NCBI GenBank assembly: GCA_019321725.1
Contig: CM033122.1
Coordinates: 15,774,274-15,838,273 of the forward strand
DNA length: 64,000 bases
Source of the DNA: Paulownia fortunei
Lineage: Eukaryota; Streptophyta; Magnoliopsida; Lamiales; Paulowniaceae
Direction: 5' to 3'
The notes beneath the pieces are model-generated. The model searched no databases. It was not told the DNA's origin and saw nothing but the letters and a program-made list of their open reading frames with translations. Positions within the stretch are counted from its first letter, which is position 1, and the number at the start of each line of letters is the position of its first letter. Below, piece by piece: positions 45,373-58,810 of the stretch. A program made the position numbers and the translations under genes.

Positions 45373-47544
45373 TGTTGGGTTCGCTATAATCGCAGGGGTA
45401 TACACAGTAGAAAATTAAAATTTATCAACATAAATTTAACTCCTTTAATTCAAAAGCGATTTTAACGATCACACTTATTCAAGTGAATATATTAGTAAAT
45501 ATAAAATTCGAATTATACCTTTTGAGCATCCGGTTGTTGTAGGAAATAAAGTAATCAAGTGCTTATCCTGGACTATCAGAACTCGCAGGAGTCCAAGTGT
45601 CTCTCCTCTATTAGATCCACAATATGGAAGAGCAACACTAATCAAAATGATTCACTAGTATCCTTTTAATTGTTTACTAATCTAGAACCGGAGTAAATTT
45701 TTAAGAACAATAAAATTAAATTTTTAAGTTCTTGAAAACTATAATATAAAGAGAATACAAAGACTAATTTTCTTTAAAGAATAATAATCAAGATTACAAG
45801 AAAACACTTTTCTTTTCTTCTTTTTCTTGAAAGAAAAATAGAAGATTAAACAAAATAATTTTTGTTTAAATTTGCTGAATTAATTATTGTAATTTTTGTC
45901 CATCATCATATATAGGACTGAAAATTTGATTATTCTCCAACTTTTGGAGAGTTTTACAATTTTGAACTATTTTAAAGTCTTATCTTGGAAGGATTCCAAA
46001 ACTTCTAAAAACTTTTCTCTTTCTCTCTCCTATTGTATGTAGACTAATTTGAAACTACATTAATCATCAAAATTATCTACATACATTATTGATATTAATT
46101 TGAACTCTTCAAATAATATCAAGATAGATATATATCATATATATACTATAATTATATTTATATATAAATATGTTAATTAAATAAATCATATTTATTTAAT
46201 TTATTCTCTTCATATTTTAGTAGACTTCTTAAGTGATCCACATTAATTTTGGGTTTGGACTCAAAAATTCATAAATCAATCAAATTGATTCAATCCCAAT
46301 TTAATCAATCTAATTGATTAATTTAATTTACTCTAATTGGGCTTTCTAATCAAATTAGGTCTAATTAAATAATTCATTACTAAATTGAATAATTTAATTT
46401 AATCATTAAATTAAATAGAACCCTTAATTAATTAATTAATCAGTATTAATTAATTAATTTTCAACCATTGGATAAATTCTAAAATTAGATATGTTACTTC
46501 CCATAAAAATGTATGACCCTCTTAGGTTCAATACTAAGCTAGTAGTAGGCTTACAACATTTGCAACTTATGAATAACAATTATTCTAATTAATTAATCTA
46601 AATTAACTTTTTAATTTTAAAAACCTCACTATCCATGAAAACACCTAACAAGTAATCATGGAAAACTAGTCTTAGGTGAAATAGCGAGTAAACCTATTTC
46701 AATTGCGAGTACTATACACGTACGGTCCTTTCGACAGCTAATCTTGCGATTGAATCTAAAGCATGGATTATAAGTCGAAACCTTAAATAATTCAATAACT
46801 GTGATCCCATTTCAACTTCCAATAATTCCTGATAAATCACAATTCATCATGCCTTGGTCAAGGTCTTTGAATTACGAACCATGAAAACACAGAAAATTCC
46901 CTTGTTTAAAAAGACAAGTATCGAATTCTATGTTGGCCACTGACAAACCTCCATGCACACCAATGCAACACCTAACATACCCCCTTTGTGATTGTCAAGC
47001 AATCAGAAGATATATCAAAGTGTTGCAGAATGCACACAAGGCTATCATCGTGTCTCAAGTCTAAGAACTAGTCTTGTACTATCGCAACACAGAAATTCTT
47101 ATTTTGACAGGCAAAGCCTCCAACTAAGAATTTCTTGCTGGTCATGTTCGATGTACTTGTTCCCTAACAAGCACTCATATACATGCACTTGCGTCTCTAC
47201 GCTAATGCCAATGGAATGTGACATCCTCGTCTCATGAGCATGCATTACATGTGCGAGTTTTACTGAGTTATTTAATATCTCATCTCAAAAAGCTCTCAAC
47301 TAGGAACTTATTTAAAATCAAAGCCTAAAAGGCATATTCCATAATTACCATCATATGCGCGACCATGCCCCGTAACTAAATTTAGTTTAAGGACTTTATC
47401 TAATGTGCAGAAATAAAAGAAGCAAGACGTAAGATAAAGAAAATATATTTTTATTAATATGATTCACAATAAGATTATTTTTACAACACAAAAAGAGTAT
47501 AATACACCGAATCTAATTAGGGTGTTGGTCATCCTACTCTAACA
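45373..47544 (-). repeat. 5' LTR of the minus-strand copia element
   Basis: It is bounded by TGTTAGAG (minus strand, at 47544) and CCCAACA (at 45373), next to the primer site. At 2,172 bp it is long for a copia LTR. A nested insertion within it cannot be excluded, because the 3' copy covers only the first 740 bp. Confidence 0.82.
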
Positions 47545-48030
47545 TAACTATGATCATATACGACTCGTGTCTAGCCCTCATGTATAAATGGGAGATGTAG
47601 GAAAATAGATCGCCCAAGAGGGCAGACCCTAATCCAAATACTCAAAAGACACCTTTTGGGCTGACCCTAATCCAAATACTCAAAAGACTCCTTTTGGAGG
47701 TCGTGGTTTTTCATAAAGTAACCACCATATAAAAGCCTCATTTCATCTCCCATAGAAGACAACTGAATACATGAAAAGAAATATGAAATACATGTTTCGT
47801 GCATTGACGAGGGCGAAGGACAAAAGGAGTGATCATTTGGTCAAGATATACTTCAAGTTGACACATTTGGATTGTGGAATAAAAATTATTTCATTGTGAT
47901 TGAATTTGGATAAAAGTAAGTAGATGAAAAATATCGGTTCCATCGTCGGTGATTCAACCAAGTAACAAGGTCCGATTTTTGATAATTTTTCTTGAACTTC
48001 TATTATTTAAATAGTGTTTAATTTCCGTCA
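47545..48030 (+). mobile_element. 3' tail and LTR of a relative of the 24150-31698 copia element
   Basis: TAAATGGGAGA (47585-47595, polypurine-like) leads into an LTR starting TGTAGGAAAATAGATCGCCC at 47596 and ending near TTTCCGTCA at 48030. Its second half (AAAAATATCGG, GTGATTCAACCA, TTTCTTGAACTT) matches the LTRs at 24150 and 31249. The rest of that element is absent, cut off by the minus-strand copia insertion at 47544. Confidence 0.7.
47625..47700. repeat. 38-bp tandem duplication inside an LTR
   Basis: GACCCTAATCCAAATACTC followed by AAAAGACACCTTTTGG recurs 38 bp later, almost unchanged (ACACC becomes ACTCC). It is absent from the related LTRs. Confidence 0.85.
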
Positions 48031-51000
48031 ATTCATTATACATCAATACTTTGCATTATTATATTATTATATCATTACAAATATATATCATTTTTTTTAT
48101 ATTTATAAATATATTTTTTACGTTAAAAAATACAACATACAACATTAAAAATGATTGAAATGATACCACTATCAAAACAAAAACTTATAAGATAAAATAT
48201 TTATAATAAAAAATATTCCTAGAATAAATCCAAACATTACTTTCATATATACCCCAATTCCTGAGCCATTCTAGGAACAATAGCAAAAAGAGCAGACAAT
48301 TATCACGATACCACAATTATCATATATAAATTGCTATATCTTTTTGAAGTCATAATTGGACAGATGAAGATAGCTTTTGGACTGAAGTTTGCAGATGATG
48401 CCATGGTGATCATCATATTCCAAGCAGACATATGATTTTTGATATGTACATATCTAAGTTGGTAAAAATTAAAATATTGCGACATTTTCTAGTTAGCGCA
48501 ATCGTTAATGAATAGTTTTGGTTAGATTAAATTGTCTTATTTACTGTGCATTATTAGAATCGCAACTGTTTGATCCAAACAGTATAAGAACATGATAACA
48601 TATGTTACAGTTATTACATTGTTAAAGTTAAAAATAAATAAATAAATAAAAAGAAATTATGGTACAGAAGAAAATAATACTATAATACATGAAAATTTGC
48701 ATAGAATATCCATTCATTAACAGAAGGATTGGGTGGATGGATAATGCAACTCACAGGAAGTTGGATAGGCTAAAGATGGGTGTCTCATGCTAGCTTGTGC
48801 CTTATCCTGCTAGCTGGTCAAGTCAAGGGGAAATATTTTGTTTATATCGATTATTTCATTCTATTAAAATCGTGTCATATCATTATAATATAAATTATTG
48901 ATATGATAGGATTTTATAGTGATAAAACGTTCTGGATAGATTTTTCGTTGTTAATAAAACAAACAAACAAACGTGTATACAATTGCACATTTTCATTGAA
49001 ATGGTCCAAGACTTTTAGTTTTATTTGTATCCTTCTTAGTTAGAAGGTACATGGGATTCGCATTATCACAACTTGGAGGAATATCCTCCGTTAGTTAGTC
49101 TATGGTTAAACTTTCTCTTTCTATAAGTTTTTATATCTCACATTCCACAATACAAAAAATTAAACAAAATTCTCAGTCCTGGGGATGGGATAGGAACCAT
49201 GCAGATAGCAAATGCTTAAGATTTGCTCGTCTTAGATTAGGGTGAGAGTTTTGATTGATTAATAATCCCTTGAACTGCAATTTTTAGGGTGGCTCATGAC
49301 TAAGAATTTTGGACACAATTATTTATATATGATAGATCGTATATGAGTCATATCAAATAGATAATTGTCATTGTTCCAAAACTCTAAATTTTGAAATCTC
49401 CTCGAAATGACCCGTGTTTGAAAGCAAGTAGTCTATTTCAATTTGAACTCTTTTAGTGATATTATATGGTGTTTTAGTGATATGTTGAAAATTCTGAATG
49501 AGTAGTTCAAGTTGGACACTGATAACATGGGATGTCAAAAGCTAGTTTTCTAATTGGAGGAAATAAAGGAAATATGAAATTTGGCAATTATTATGACACT
49601 ACACGTGTGTTGCTAATTTATTATTTTCTACTTTAAATTTAACTATATTCAAATTAATTATATTTGTAAGTTTTGATACTCATTTATTTTCCTTTACTTA
49701 TTTTTGGACCAAGTTTGTAATTGCCATTTGAAATTTAAAAATATTTAGTACTATACTCCAATGTTTAAATTTCAAGTAATTTTTTTTATATGTTTTTGTT
49801 TTTTAAAATTTTTTTGAATTCCTTTTTTTTTTTTTTTTTTTGTGGCTTTGAATAGAGTGATCCTTGTCCATTAATCTTACATAATGCGAAGTTATTCTTT
49901 ACTTCTTTGATTAGGATGAAAGACGATTGATAAAAAATAAGATGAGGTGTGTGATTTAAAGCGAATTATCGGATAAAATTTATGTGTACTTTGTATGATT
50001 ATTTAAAAGATATATTAGTCAATATTCTAATTATATGTATATTTTGATGGATTATCATTAGTATATTGTATCTTTTACTAATTTATCCTTATTAAAGTAT
50101 GTTGTTTAAATATATGGAAATTATGGTCTAATAATATTTAAAATATCTTAGGGGGAGAATTTGGTTATTCATCCCACCTCATGGAATGAATTATCCAGCT
50201 AAATAAATGATTTAGACTGAGCTTTAATTTGTCATTATCACCAAAGATAAACATTGTACTACTAAAATATTCGACCTAATTAATTATATGAAGTAAACAA
50301 GCTCATAAAGGATGGTTAAATCATTTTGTGTTGTTTACATGAAATTGGCAAAATATGATAGAACAATTGCTTGTGGTATATGGACACTAATAGATATTAA
50401 CCAATGAGAACAAGGATAACTATACCAAATTATTAATTAAGAATTCAATAATTAACTATCAACTTTTATAAAAGCCGTCGATCCTACCTACAGTTTTTTA
50501 GAAGTTAAAGTACTTTACTAAATTTCACTAAATTCACCCTAAACATTTGGTGTATCGCACTATGCTCTAAATTAAAGAATACAAACTCCATTTCGAATTG
50601 AGCGTTTTGTTTTTGTTATAATAAAAAGCATTATTTATATTCTTAGACAATTTTTATAAAACTTTCAAATCTTAAAATTCATTATATTGCTTGTGATTAT
50701 CCATATATTTATAAAATAACTAACGTTGTTGTTTGTTATTGCATTCAAGAATATAATGTAGTGGATTGATCAACAATATTAATTTGATATTAATTTTTAG
50801 GGGAGAATTAACAAAAAAACAAACGAAACACAAATTTTTATTCACAACATGCTTTAAATCCACAGACATTAGCATACTTCTTCTTGATCGTCAGTCATTT
50901 TTTATAGTGTTTTATAATCGGATCGATGAACAAATCGGTCTTATTGTTGTTAAGCGGTTCAACTGGTTGGAAGTCCAATCGATCTGATGAAAATTAAATA

Positions 51001-51321
51001 TATTATTTTATTATATTAATATAAAATAGTAATATAATAAATTAATTATTATATATTAAATTTTAAAAATAAACAAAAATAAATAACCAACTAAAAAATA
51101 CATATAACAAAGTCCAAAATTCTAATAATTACATGTATATAATTAAAAAACAAGTTTAAACTCTCTCAAAATAAAAAAAAAAAAAGATTTTAACAGTTTT
51201 TTTGACTGGTTGTTTGACCAGATTAATAGGACTTTCAATTAATTAGCCATTAGACCATATTGGCCATTGGTTTCTTTGAATCGGGTTGGTCCAATCGGAT
51301 TTTTAAAATACTAATTTTTAT
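48031..51321. other. A+T-rich DNA without a recognisable gene
   Basis: Nothing on either strand resembles a gene. There is a T run of about 18 at 49823-49841 and an AAAT repeat near 48630. The blocks at 50915-50990 and 51190-51310 share wording (GGTTGG, TCCAATCG) and may be remnants of the same short repeat in direct orientation. Confidence 0.5.
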
Positions 51322-52262
51322 TATGTTATAGGATTAAATGCACTTTATTCTATTGAACTATTAAAAATTATATCAAGTAGTCTTTTCTATTATTAAAACC
51401 TTCAAATACCCCCTCTAAACTAACAAAAAATATATAAATGAACCAAAATACCCTTAAATTAAATAAAATATTATATTCACTTTGCCCCCTCTATTATAAA
51501 TTATATTGTACTTTGCCCCTTTATAATTAAATATCAATCAAATTGATTTCAAATTTTATTCAATGCTAATTTTATTAAAAAAAGTAATTTTCAATTAAAT
51601 CTAAAATACATAAATAGCAAAATATAAATTTAATATTATAGAGAAGACTCATTAAATTTTAAAAATACTAGGTCACATAAATTTTTAGTACTATCATTTT
51701 AAACATATAGTTTTAACCAGTGTATAAAATTCTATTATGTAAAGTGCGCATATGTATCTCAAATATATTAATTAATCTAATTTAAAGTGTAGTTATTTAT
51801 ATGTGAAAGAAAAATAAAAAATAAAAAATAAAAAATAAAAAAAAATCTTATAAAGTATATTAATGTAATTAAGAACTTTCGAGTGAAAAATTTATAACTA
51901 ATTTGACGCCAAATTTTAATACTTACTTATTAAAGTAATATATATAAAATGGTACTAACATAAATTTATGTGATATATTTTTTAATATCTCTTCTCTATA
52001 TTATTAAAATTATATTTTTCTATTTATTTATTTTAGATTTAATTGTAGGCTTATTTATTTAATAAAATTAGAGTTAAGTAAAATATGAGATCAAGTTAAT
52101 TGACATTTAATTTTAGAGGGAGTAAAATATGAGATTTAACATTTTATTTAGTTCAAGGGTATATTTATCCATCAATATAATTTTTATTGATTTAGACAAT
52201 ATTTGAAAATTTTATTAATATAAGGGTATTTGATGCAAAATTAAATCTATATTATGTTAGAT
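51322..52262. mobile_element. Inverted-repeat (MITE-like) element with diverged ends
   Basis: The left end (TTATGTTATAGGATTAAATG and CCTTCAAATACCCCCTC, ACCCTTAAATTAAATAAAAT) matches the reverse complement of the right end (AACATAATATAGATTTAATT, TTTTCAAATA, ACCCTTGAACTAAATAAAAT) over roughly 200 bp with many differences. The middle is A+T-rich, with no protein. Long inverted ends and ACCC wording suggest a MULE-like non-autonomous element; this class is inference. Confidence 0.6.
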
Positions 52263-52836
52263 TAATGTTCCTATTTTTTTGTCAATTTATCTCCTCACAA
52301 TCTTATTGCAAACTACACCGAGAAAAAAGAGACAATTAAACTACAAAAGGTTGGTTCACTTAATCATATTTTTGAAAATAAGATGCAGAAACAAGTGCTT
52401 TCACATATATTCATCGCGTTTCTTTGTTTTCATATCAAGGTATTAAACATACTTAGTTTTAGGAATTGAAACTATAAATTTTCACTTAATTCTAATTGTT
52501 TGAGTTTTTATGATGCATTCTCCATCTCAAATTTATTATTCTGATTTTTATTTTTTTTGAATATCTAAAAATGAGGCTTTATTTCTACTTTTTTTCCCCT
52601 CCAAAACTATTATTTCAATCAAGAAAAGACGAGGACTTTTCTGAAGAATTGAGATTATAATTTTTTTTCGTATACTTGTTTGAGTTTTTGTGATATATAT
52701 TCCAATTCTTATCGTCGGCAAGTCCCAAAAGAATATAATTAAATTAATGGAGAATCTTGGAGTTTATAAGTAATATAGCAGAAATAGTAACAATACTTAA
52801 TTAAATCAATTAGCTTTTTTTATTTTGATTTTATTT

Positions 52837-53502
52837 AGGACAAAATACATAAATCCCCTTTAACTTCACATATAATTGTAAACACCCCTTAAACTTTCAA
52901 ATGTAGCATTTACCCTCCTGAATATATACTATTTCACTAATCGAGTCACATGTATCTAACATATTCATACCTAACGATTTTATACAAAGTAGTGACAAAA
53001 CGTATAACTTATACAATTTTCATTTTTCAAGTCGATACGATCCATTCGTTCGTAGAATTATTTACTTGATCGCAGACATTTCTGGAACACCTCTAACAGA
53101 GGGACAAAAAGCCATAGTCAATTTTAAAATAACTTATTGTCAATTTCTTTCAGATATGAATCTGAATAATTGAACAAAATTATACTCAATTCAATGAATT
53201 TATGTAGTTTTTGGTATATATTGAATATTTTGCACCCCAAATTTAATTTCAAAATTGTTTATAATTAAAAAAATATTTTAAATTATATTTTTTTTAGAAA
53301 AATAATTAGTAACTTATGTAGTTCAAATTTAAAAAAACCAAAGTACTATATGAGTATAATAAATACACAAAAAAATATTATCATTGCATTGAGGACAATT
53401 TTATCCAAATATTTAATTTAAGAGGTAAATATTACATTTGAAAGTTTACAAAGGTATTTGGGACTATAGGTGAAATTAAGAGAAATTTATGTATTTTGTT
53501 CT
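52837..53502. mobile_element. MITE-like element with 75-bp inverted ends
   Basis: The left end, GGACAAAATACATAAAT with AAACTTTCAAATGTAGCATT, is repeated as a reverse complement at the right end, about 75 bp on each side. TTTATTT flanks both ends (52830-52836 and 53503-53509) as a possible target duplication, though it is low in complexity. There is no coding sequence inside. Confidence 0.72.
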
Positions 53503-53509
53503 TTTATTT

Positions 53510-56083
53510 ATATTCCTGTCTACCGAAAGAGAAAAAGTAAAAAAAAATGAAAAAAGAAATCTCATTTGTACATGCAGTAAACGTGTTGTACAATATGAAA
53601 CTACTTCACAGTCTCTATCAAAAATTGTATTATTTGGATGATTGAAATATTTTAATCTAGTGAGTTATGTCAATCCAATTAATTTATTTAAATTGTATTT
53701 AGGATGGAGTTAGAAAATAGAGATTGAGGAAAAGAGATATATTTAAAAAAATATTCGCTAAAGAGGTATTTTTATTTTTTAAAAGGTCCAAATTTTAAAA
53801 TTTTAAAATTTTATAATATATAGTTGATACTAATTTGAAAAATTAATAGAGTTGAGGAAGCCGCCGCCACTCTGATTGTAATGTTTATTTTAAATTGGAT
53901 GTTCATTTTATATTTTTTGGGAAGTTCAATTTTTTTAAATAGTTTTTTTGCAAAAGTAACCTTCTTTTTCTGAAGTAATAATATCAAACCATCTACATCC
54001 ATTCTTCACTTCTAAATGCGTTTGGACTTTCATTTAAAACGTCATATCTATTAAAAAGATACAAAACAGAACACAGCAACGCCAAAAAAAACTAAGAAAT
54101 GACATTATTAGTATATGTTATATACAATACATAATTATATCTAAGAAAATGAGTACTAAAAAATTTCAAAAATAAAATATTACGTGTTGTAATGTAAGAC
54201 AATATATAATAGGTATTTTCATGTTGTGAAAAAAATACAGTAAATTATATTATCAACATAAAACATAGCATACAAAATCATCAAGAAATAGCAATATAAA
54301 TAATTTAAAATGAAATTTATGATATTCTCGTGTATTCTATATATCACTCAAGATTATTTGTGATTAGTAATTTGTCTTAAGTCCAGTTCAATTACTTTTT
54401 CCTCCTTTAATAGCTCTAAGCTTGGCTAAAAGCTACTGCAGTTCAAGTGCCATTTGATTATTTGTGTGAGTAATTGTCGAAGACACTTATTACACATTTC
54501 AAAATTCAAAAGTGTTTCACACACCATTTTATTATTTTATATTTCGATTAATATTTTAGACAAATTTTCAGATTATCAAACGAATATTCCGGCAGTGTTC
54601 GTAAGCAACACGAGTGGCAAAATGATAGGTGTAACTCGATTATTTAAGTGTTTCATGTATTATATAATAAAATTTTGATAAATGAATGATCGATAAATTA
54701 ATAACCTCATTTAATTGATAAAATTATCCAATCTTGACTAGAGCATGAATTTATAATCTGCATAAAATAATAAATATTTTCAAATACTTAGGGTCCAACC
54801 GAAATATAAATTAATAATTCAAAAAAATTATATAATTCATAATTTTAAAAAAATCTTGACAATTTTTATTTCTCCAGTCATATTCACTTTCTCTTATATT
54901 GGAGTAACCACTTGTATAATAGTTTTTCTAAGTCATGATATTTTGTTGATTTGTGCATCTTAACATTGTTATTCTTCATCTTATTTGATAAATATTATGC
55001 TTACCTTAAAAGGTGTATGAAAATTTTGATGATTTGGAATCTACAAAAATAATAATAATGATTATTTATAGAGTTGACTTTTATTTTGTACTTGAAACAT
55101 CTTGAAATACTTCATTTTTTATGGTATTTATTATGAAAAATACATTTATTGTATGTCCAAATACTTAATAACATTCACGTTAAATGTATTTAATGATAAA
55201 TTTTGAGCTTCTATGCATGTATATATTAATAATTAATTATTTTTAAATATATAATGATACTTTTTCAGTTCTTTGTATGTACAGATTAATTTTGCACCAT
55301 ATAAATAATTAAAACATAATTTTTTTATAAATTAATAAATTATATATTTATCAATAAATAAATAACTTCTTTAAAAATAATATATTTTTTAATTTTATTA
55401 ATATTCATTTATAGAGATTTTACAGTATGTTTCATTTTTGGGGCAAAAATATAAATGCACATAAGAATTACGGGTGGGATAGATCATAAAGTTAGAATAT
55501 TCAACATATCACATGAAATATGTGAATATATAATAAGGATCATTTTTATAGTAAATCATGTGTAATATACTCGATTTATTAAAATTATAGAAGGTGGGTG
55601 TTGAAGGAACCATGAGTGTTGCACAAAATATCCATCAAAGAATTTCACCAATAATCATAACAAGTTTAATAATACAATTAGTGAATATAGACACATTCAC
55701 ACACTATGAGTCTTTTTAAATCTTCTATTATAATTTATATTGTATTATTTATTATATTTTTCTCATATATACCAAATATATGTAATTCACAATTTGTAGT
55801 AAATAATTTGAAATGATAGTAAATGAAATCCTACGCATGGCATGACATCACTCGGAATATGCAAATATTCTCTAAAGGCTTGTTTGATAGGTTTGATGAG
55901 ATAAATTTTGATATCTTTGCAATGAGATGTGGTATGTATCAAGGCCTTCTTGTATATTGTTTGGTAGATTACTTTAAAGTGTTAGATATCCGTAGTTACA
56001 ATGATTAACTTATTTGGTTGGATGAAATTAAAAGTAGAATATATTATAGAGAGTCAAAAATCCCCTCAACTTTTATTACAATA
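53510..56083. other. A+T-rich DNA without a recognisable gene
   Basis: No gene recognised. At 55873-55905, AAAGGCTTGTTTGATAGG begins a block that may be the left end of a MITE-like element whose other end resembles the tandem units at 57031-57595. Confidence 0.45.
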
Positions 56084-56148
<65 letters not shown>

Positions 56149-56167
56149 CACGCTCGTGGGGGGGGGG
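56084..56167. repeat. (CA)n(TA)n(TG)n palindromic microsatellite and G10 run
   Basis: A CA run (56084-56100), a TA run with one G (56101-56134) and a TG run (56135-56148) follow one another, making a nearly perfect self-complementary stretch of about 65 bp able to extrude as a hairpin. Ten G residues follow at 56158-56167. Confidence 0.9.
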
Positions 56168-56930
56168 TTGAATAAATTTATATATTTAAAAATATAAATA
56201 TATATATATGTATATAAATATACAACGATATGTATATCTATGTATTAATATTTATATTATTTAAATATAAAAAAATAAAAAAATACTATTTTATTTTCAA
56301 CGTTCATTCATATTATACATATTTGTATATATTTTTATAAATATTTATATAAAATTTAACATATATTTTTAAAACATATATTATTATATGAATATTTATA
56401 TAAATATGTAAATTCATATAAATCATATATATTATAAATACACATTGATATTCAAATATACATATATATATATATATACACATTAATAAATATATATTAC
56501 TTGTATTGTAAATATAAATATATATTATTTATAACAAAATATTATTATATATATTGATATATATAGTAAATATATTAATATATATTTAATATAATTGATA
56601 TTATAAATATGAATATGTGTTTAATCTATATTATTCATATAATTTGTATTGAGATATATATATATAAATATAATTATATATTATTAATATTTATTATCAT
56701 AATGCATATTTTATTATTATTAATATAAATATATATTCATGAATACTTATAAATGTAAATATTTATATTCATATATAAATATATAAGTATTTATCAATAT
56801 AGATTTTTTTATTCATAAATTTATGTATATTTAGTTGTATTTATATATAAGTTTATGTATATATATATATATATATATATTATCACTTACTTAATTATGG
56901 GTTGAATCTTTTTCTTAGATTATAAATCAC
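56168..56930. repeat. TA-rich low-complexity DNA
   Basis: Almost entirely A and T, with TATATA and TAAATATA words and very few G or C. No gene. Probably a degenerate, expanded microsatellite continuing from the palindrome. Confidence 0.8.
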
Positions 56931-57030
56931 ACCAACTAGATGTTATCCACAATCTAAGAGAGGGCTCAATTATATGCCAGGCCAACTCATTTTCATGAGT
57001 CCAACAATTTGAAGCAAACAATAAATCACG

Positions 57031-57595
57031 GGAGAATACTCATCTATCCCAACCTAATCTTGCCTACAAACGAGGCCTAACAATAATTACTCATGGATGT
57101 CACATTAAAAATCCATGAAATTTATCATCTACACCTAAAGAGTAAAATCCATTACTATTGTGATTTACTACATATTATTGATGAATTACATGGAAATACT
57201 AATCTATCGAGACCTAATCTTGACTACAAAAAAGGCCTAACAATAAATACTCATGGATACCAGGAAATTTATCACCTACACCTAAATCCCTTACTACTGT
57301 GATTTACTACATATTAATAATGAATTACGTGGGAATACCTATCTATCCAAATCTAATATTGCCTACGAATAAGGCCTAACAATAATTACTGATGGATTCA
57401 GTAAAATCCGGAATAATTATTACCTACACCTAAAATACATTTCTACTGTGATTTACTACATTGGGAATACCATCTTTCCAAATCTAATCTTAACTAGGAA
57501 AATTTAAGGCCTAGGTAAGATTTAAGGCCTAACAATAATTACTCATGGATTCATTGTAAAATCTAGGAAAATTATCACATACACATAAAATCCAG
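57031..57595. repeat. Four diverged tandem units of about 130-160 bp
   Basis: Units start near 57031, 57191, 57331 and 57463. Each contains, in order, GGGAATAC-like, ATCTATCC-like, AATCTAATCTTGCC-like, AGGCCTAACAATAATTACT, TGGAT, ATTATCACCTACACCTAAA and (in the first three) GTGATTTACTAC. Units differ by small indels. AGGCCT with the preceding CTACAAACGA is the reverse of the MITE-like wording at 55873, so the array may be a repeated transposon end. Confidence 0.85.
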
Positions 57596-58105
57596 GCTTT
57601 TTTAATAGAATATAATAATTTTAAAAAAAATTTATATAAATACCGTAGGTTAGAGGAAAATTAAGAAAATAGGTAAAGTTGTTACATGAGTTAGTAACTT
57701 TATGTAAAGTTGCTAACCCAAGTGGCAACTTTGTCAAATACTTTGTAATAATTATTTTTTAAATAATTATTTATCAATTATCGGTAATAATTTAGTTAAT
57801 AATTATATTTTTAAATATTTTAATTAGATAATCATTAGGTATAATTAATTAGTTTAAATAATAATAAAGTAATTAGAAAAAAATAATTAAACAATGATGA
57901 AATAATTTAAATTAAAAAACTAATTTATAATATTATAAATAATGATATGTAATGATTATATATATATATTTATATATATATATGTATATGTATATGTATG
58001 AACATATATAATGTAAAATTATTTTCAATGAATATAAATTATTTTCAACTAAATAAATATATACAACACAATTTATAAATATTTCACAAATTTTTTTCGA
58101 AAATA

Positions 58106-58543
58106 TCATTCGATACTACAACGAGGTCTATGTCGCTGTCGCCTAACTCTATATCTACCTTTAACAACAGGAATTTTATGTATTTGTTATTGTTTGTCAT
58201 CATCGTCATTTATAATATAATTTAAATTAAAAGATAGACAACCTGATGATATTGTGGAGTTCGACTCTCCACGATTGTGATATCTACTATACGTAGGTGG
58301 ATATGGTACATGAGAAATAACAAACTCTGGACGATAAGTACTATATCTTGGTTGTTGCCGTGCAGATGGGTACCCCATGCCAATATCAGAATTAAATTGT
58401 GTCGACAATGACTGCATGTATGACGGCATACTCCAAAATGAAGTGAAAGACTCATTCGATTGTGCCTCTTGAGACACACAATAATTAGTAGAATTGTCCA
58501 TACTATGAAACATAGTAAGTGTCGAATTAGATGAACCTGTCAA
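58106..58543 (-). pseudogene. Open frame in the foldback with an Arg-rich C-terminus
   Basis: From an ATG at 58543 the minus strand encodes 118 residues rich in Ser, Tyr, Pro and Asn (SFWSMPSYMQSLSTQFNSD, YRPEFVISHVPYPPTYSRY) up to a TAA at 58187-58189. The same frame then continues through IPVVKGRYRVRRQRHRPRC to a TGA at 58106-58108. This resembles the C-terminus of plant-mobile-domain proteins carried by MULE-related elements; that family call is a guess from wording. It has no partner domain, promoter or other exon here. Confidence 0.45.
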
Positions 58544-58708
58544 AATTATTATTTAATTTGAATTAATTAGGAATGATAATTATTAAAAACATCTTAATAA
58601 TTATAGTTGGTATCCATCAATATATATAGTTGATATCATGATCGTGGAGAGTCACGTTTCACAACATCATCAAATCGTCTATCTTTTAATTTATATTATA
58701 TTACAAAT

Positions 58709-58810
58709 GACGATGATTATACACAACAACAAACACATAAAATTCCTACTATTGAAGATAGACATAGAGGTAGGCGACATCAACATCGACATCGACACAA
58801 ACACACATAA
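58709..58810 (+). pseudogene. Second copy of the Arg-rich tail, opposite strand
   Basis: The right arm encodes the same C-terminal tail on the plus strand: DDDYTQQQTHKIPT, then RHRGRRHQHRHRHKHT, ending TAA at 58808-58810. It matches HKIP and the Arg/His-rich end of the frame at 58106-58543. The upstream part of the arm matches the other copy in DNA, but the frame is broken. Confidence 0.55.

Larger units (their letters stand above)
39915..47544 (-). mobile_element. Minus-strand Ty1/copia element with 2.17-kb LTR
   Basis: Read on the minus strand: 5' LTR 47544-45373, primer site, leader, Gag, integrase, part of reverse transcriptase, RNase H, polypurine tract, and a 3' LTR from 40654 that is truncated near 39915. 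Several stops and an internal Pol deletion make it non-autonomous. The two LTR copies are clearly alike over the shared 740 bp. Target duplication cannot be checked because the 3' end is missing. Confidence 0.9.

Noticed and set aside
57031..57595. Possible CRISPR-like array
   Set aside because: Units are long, diverged, without uniform spacers, and the DNA is plant; it is a tandem repeat.
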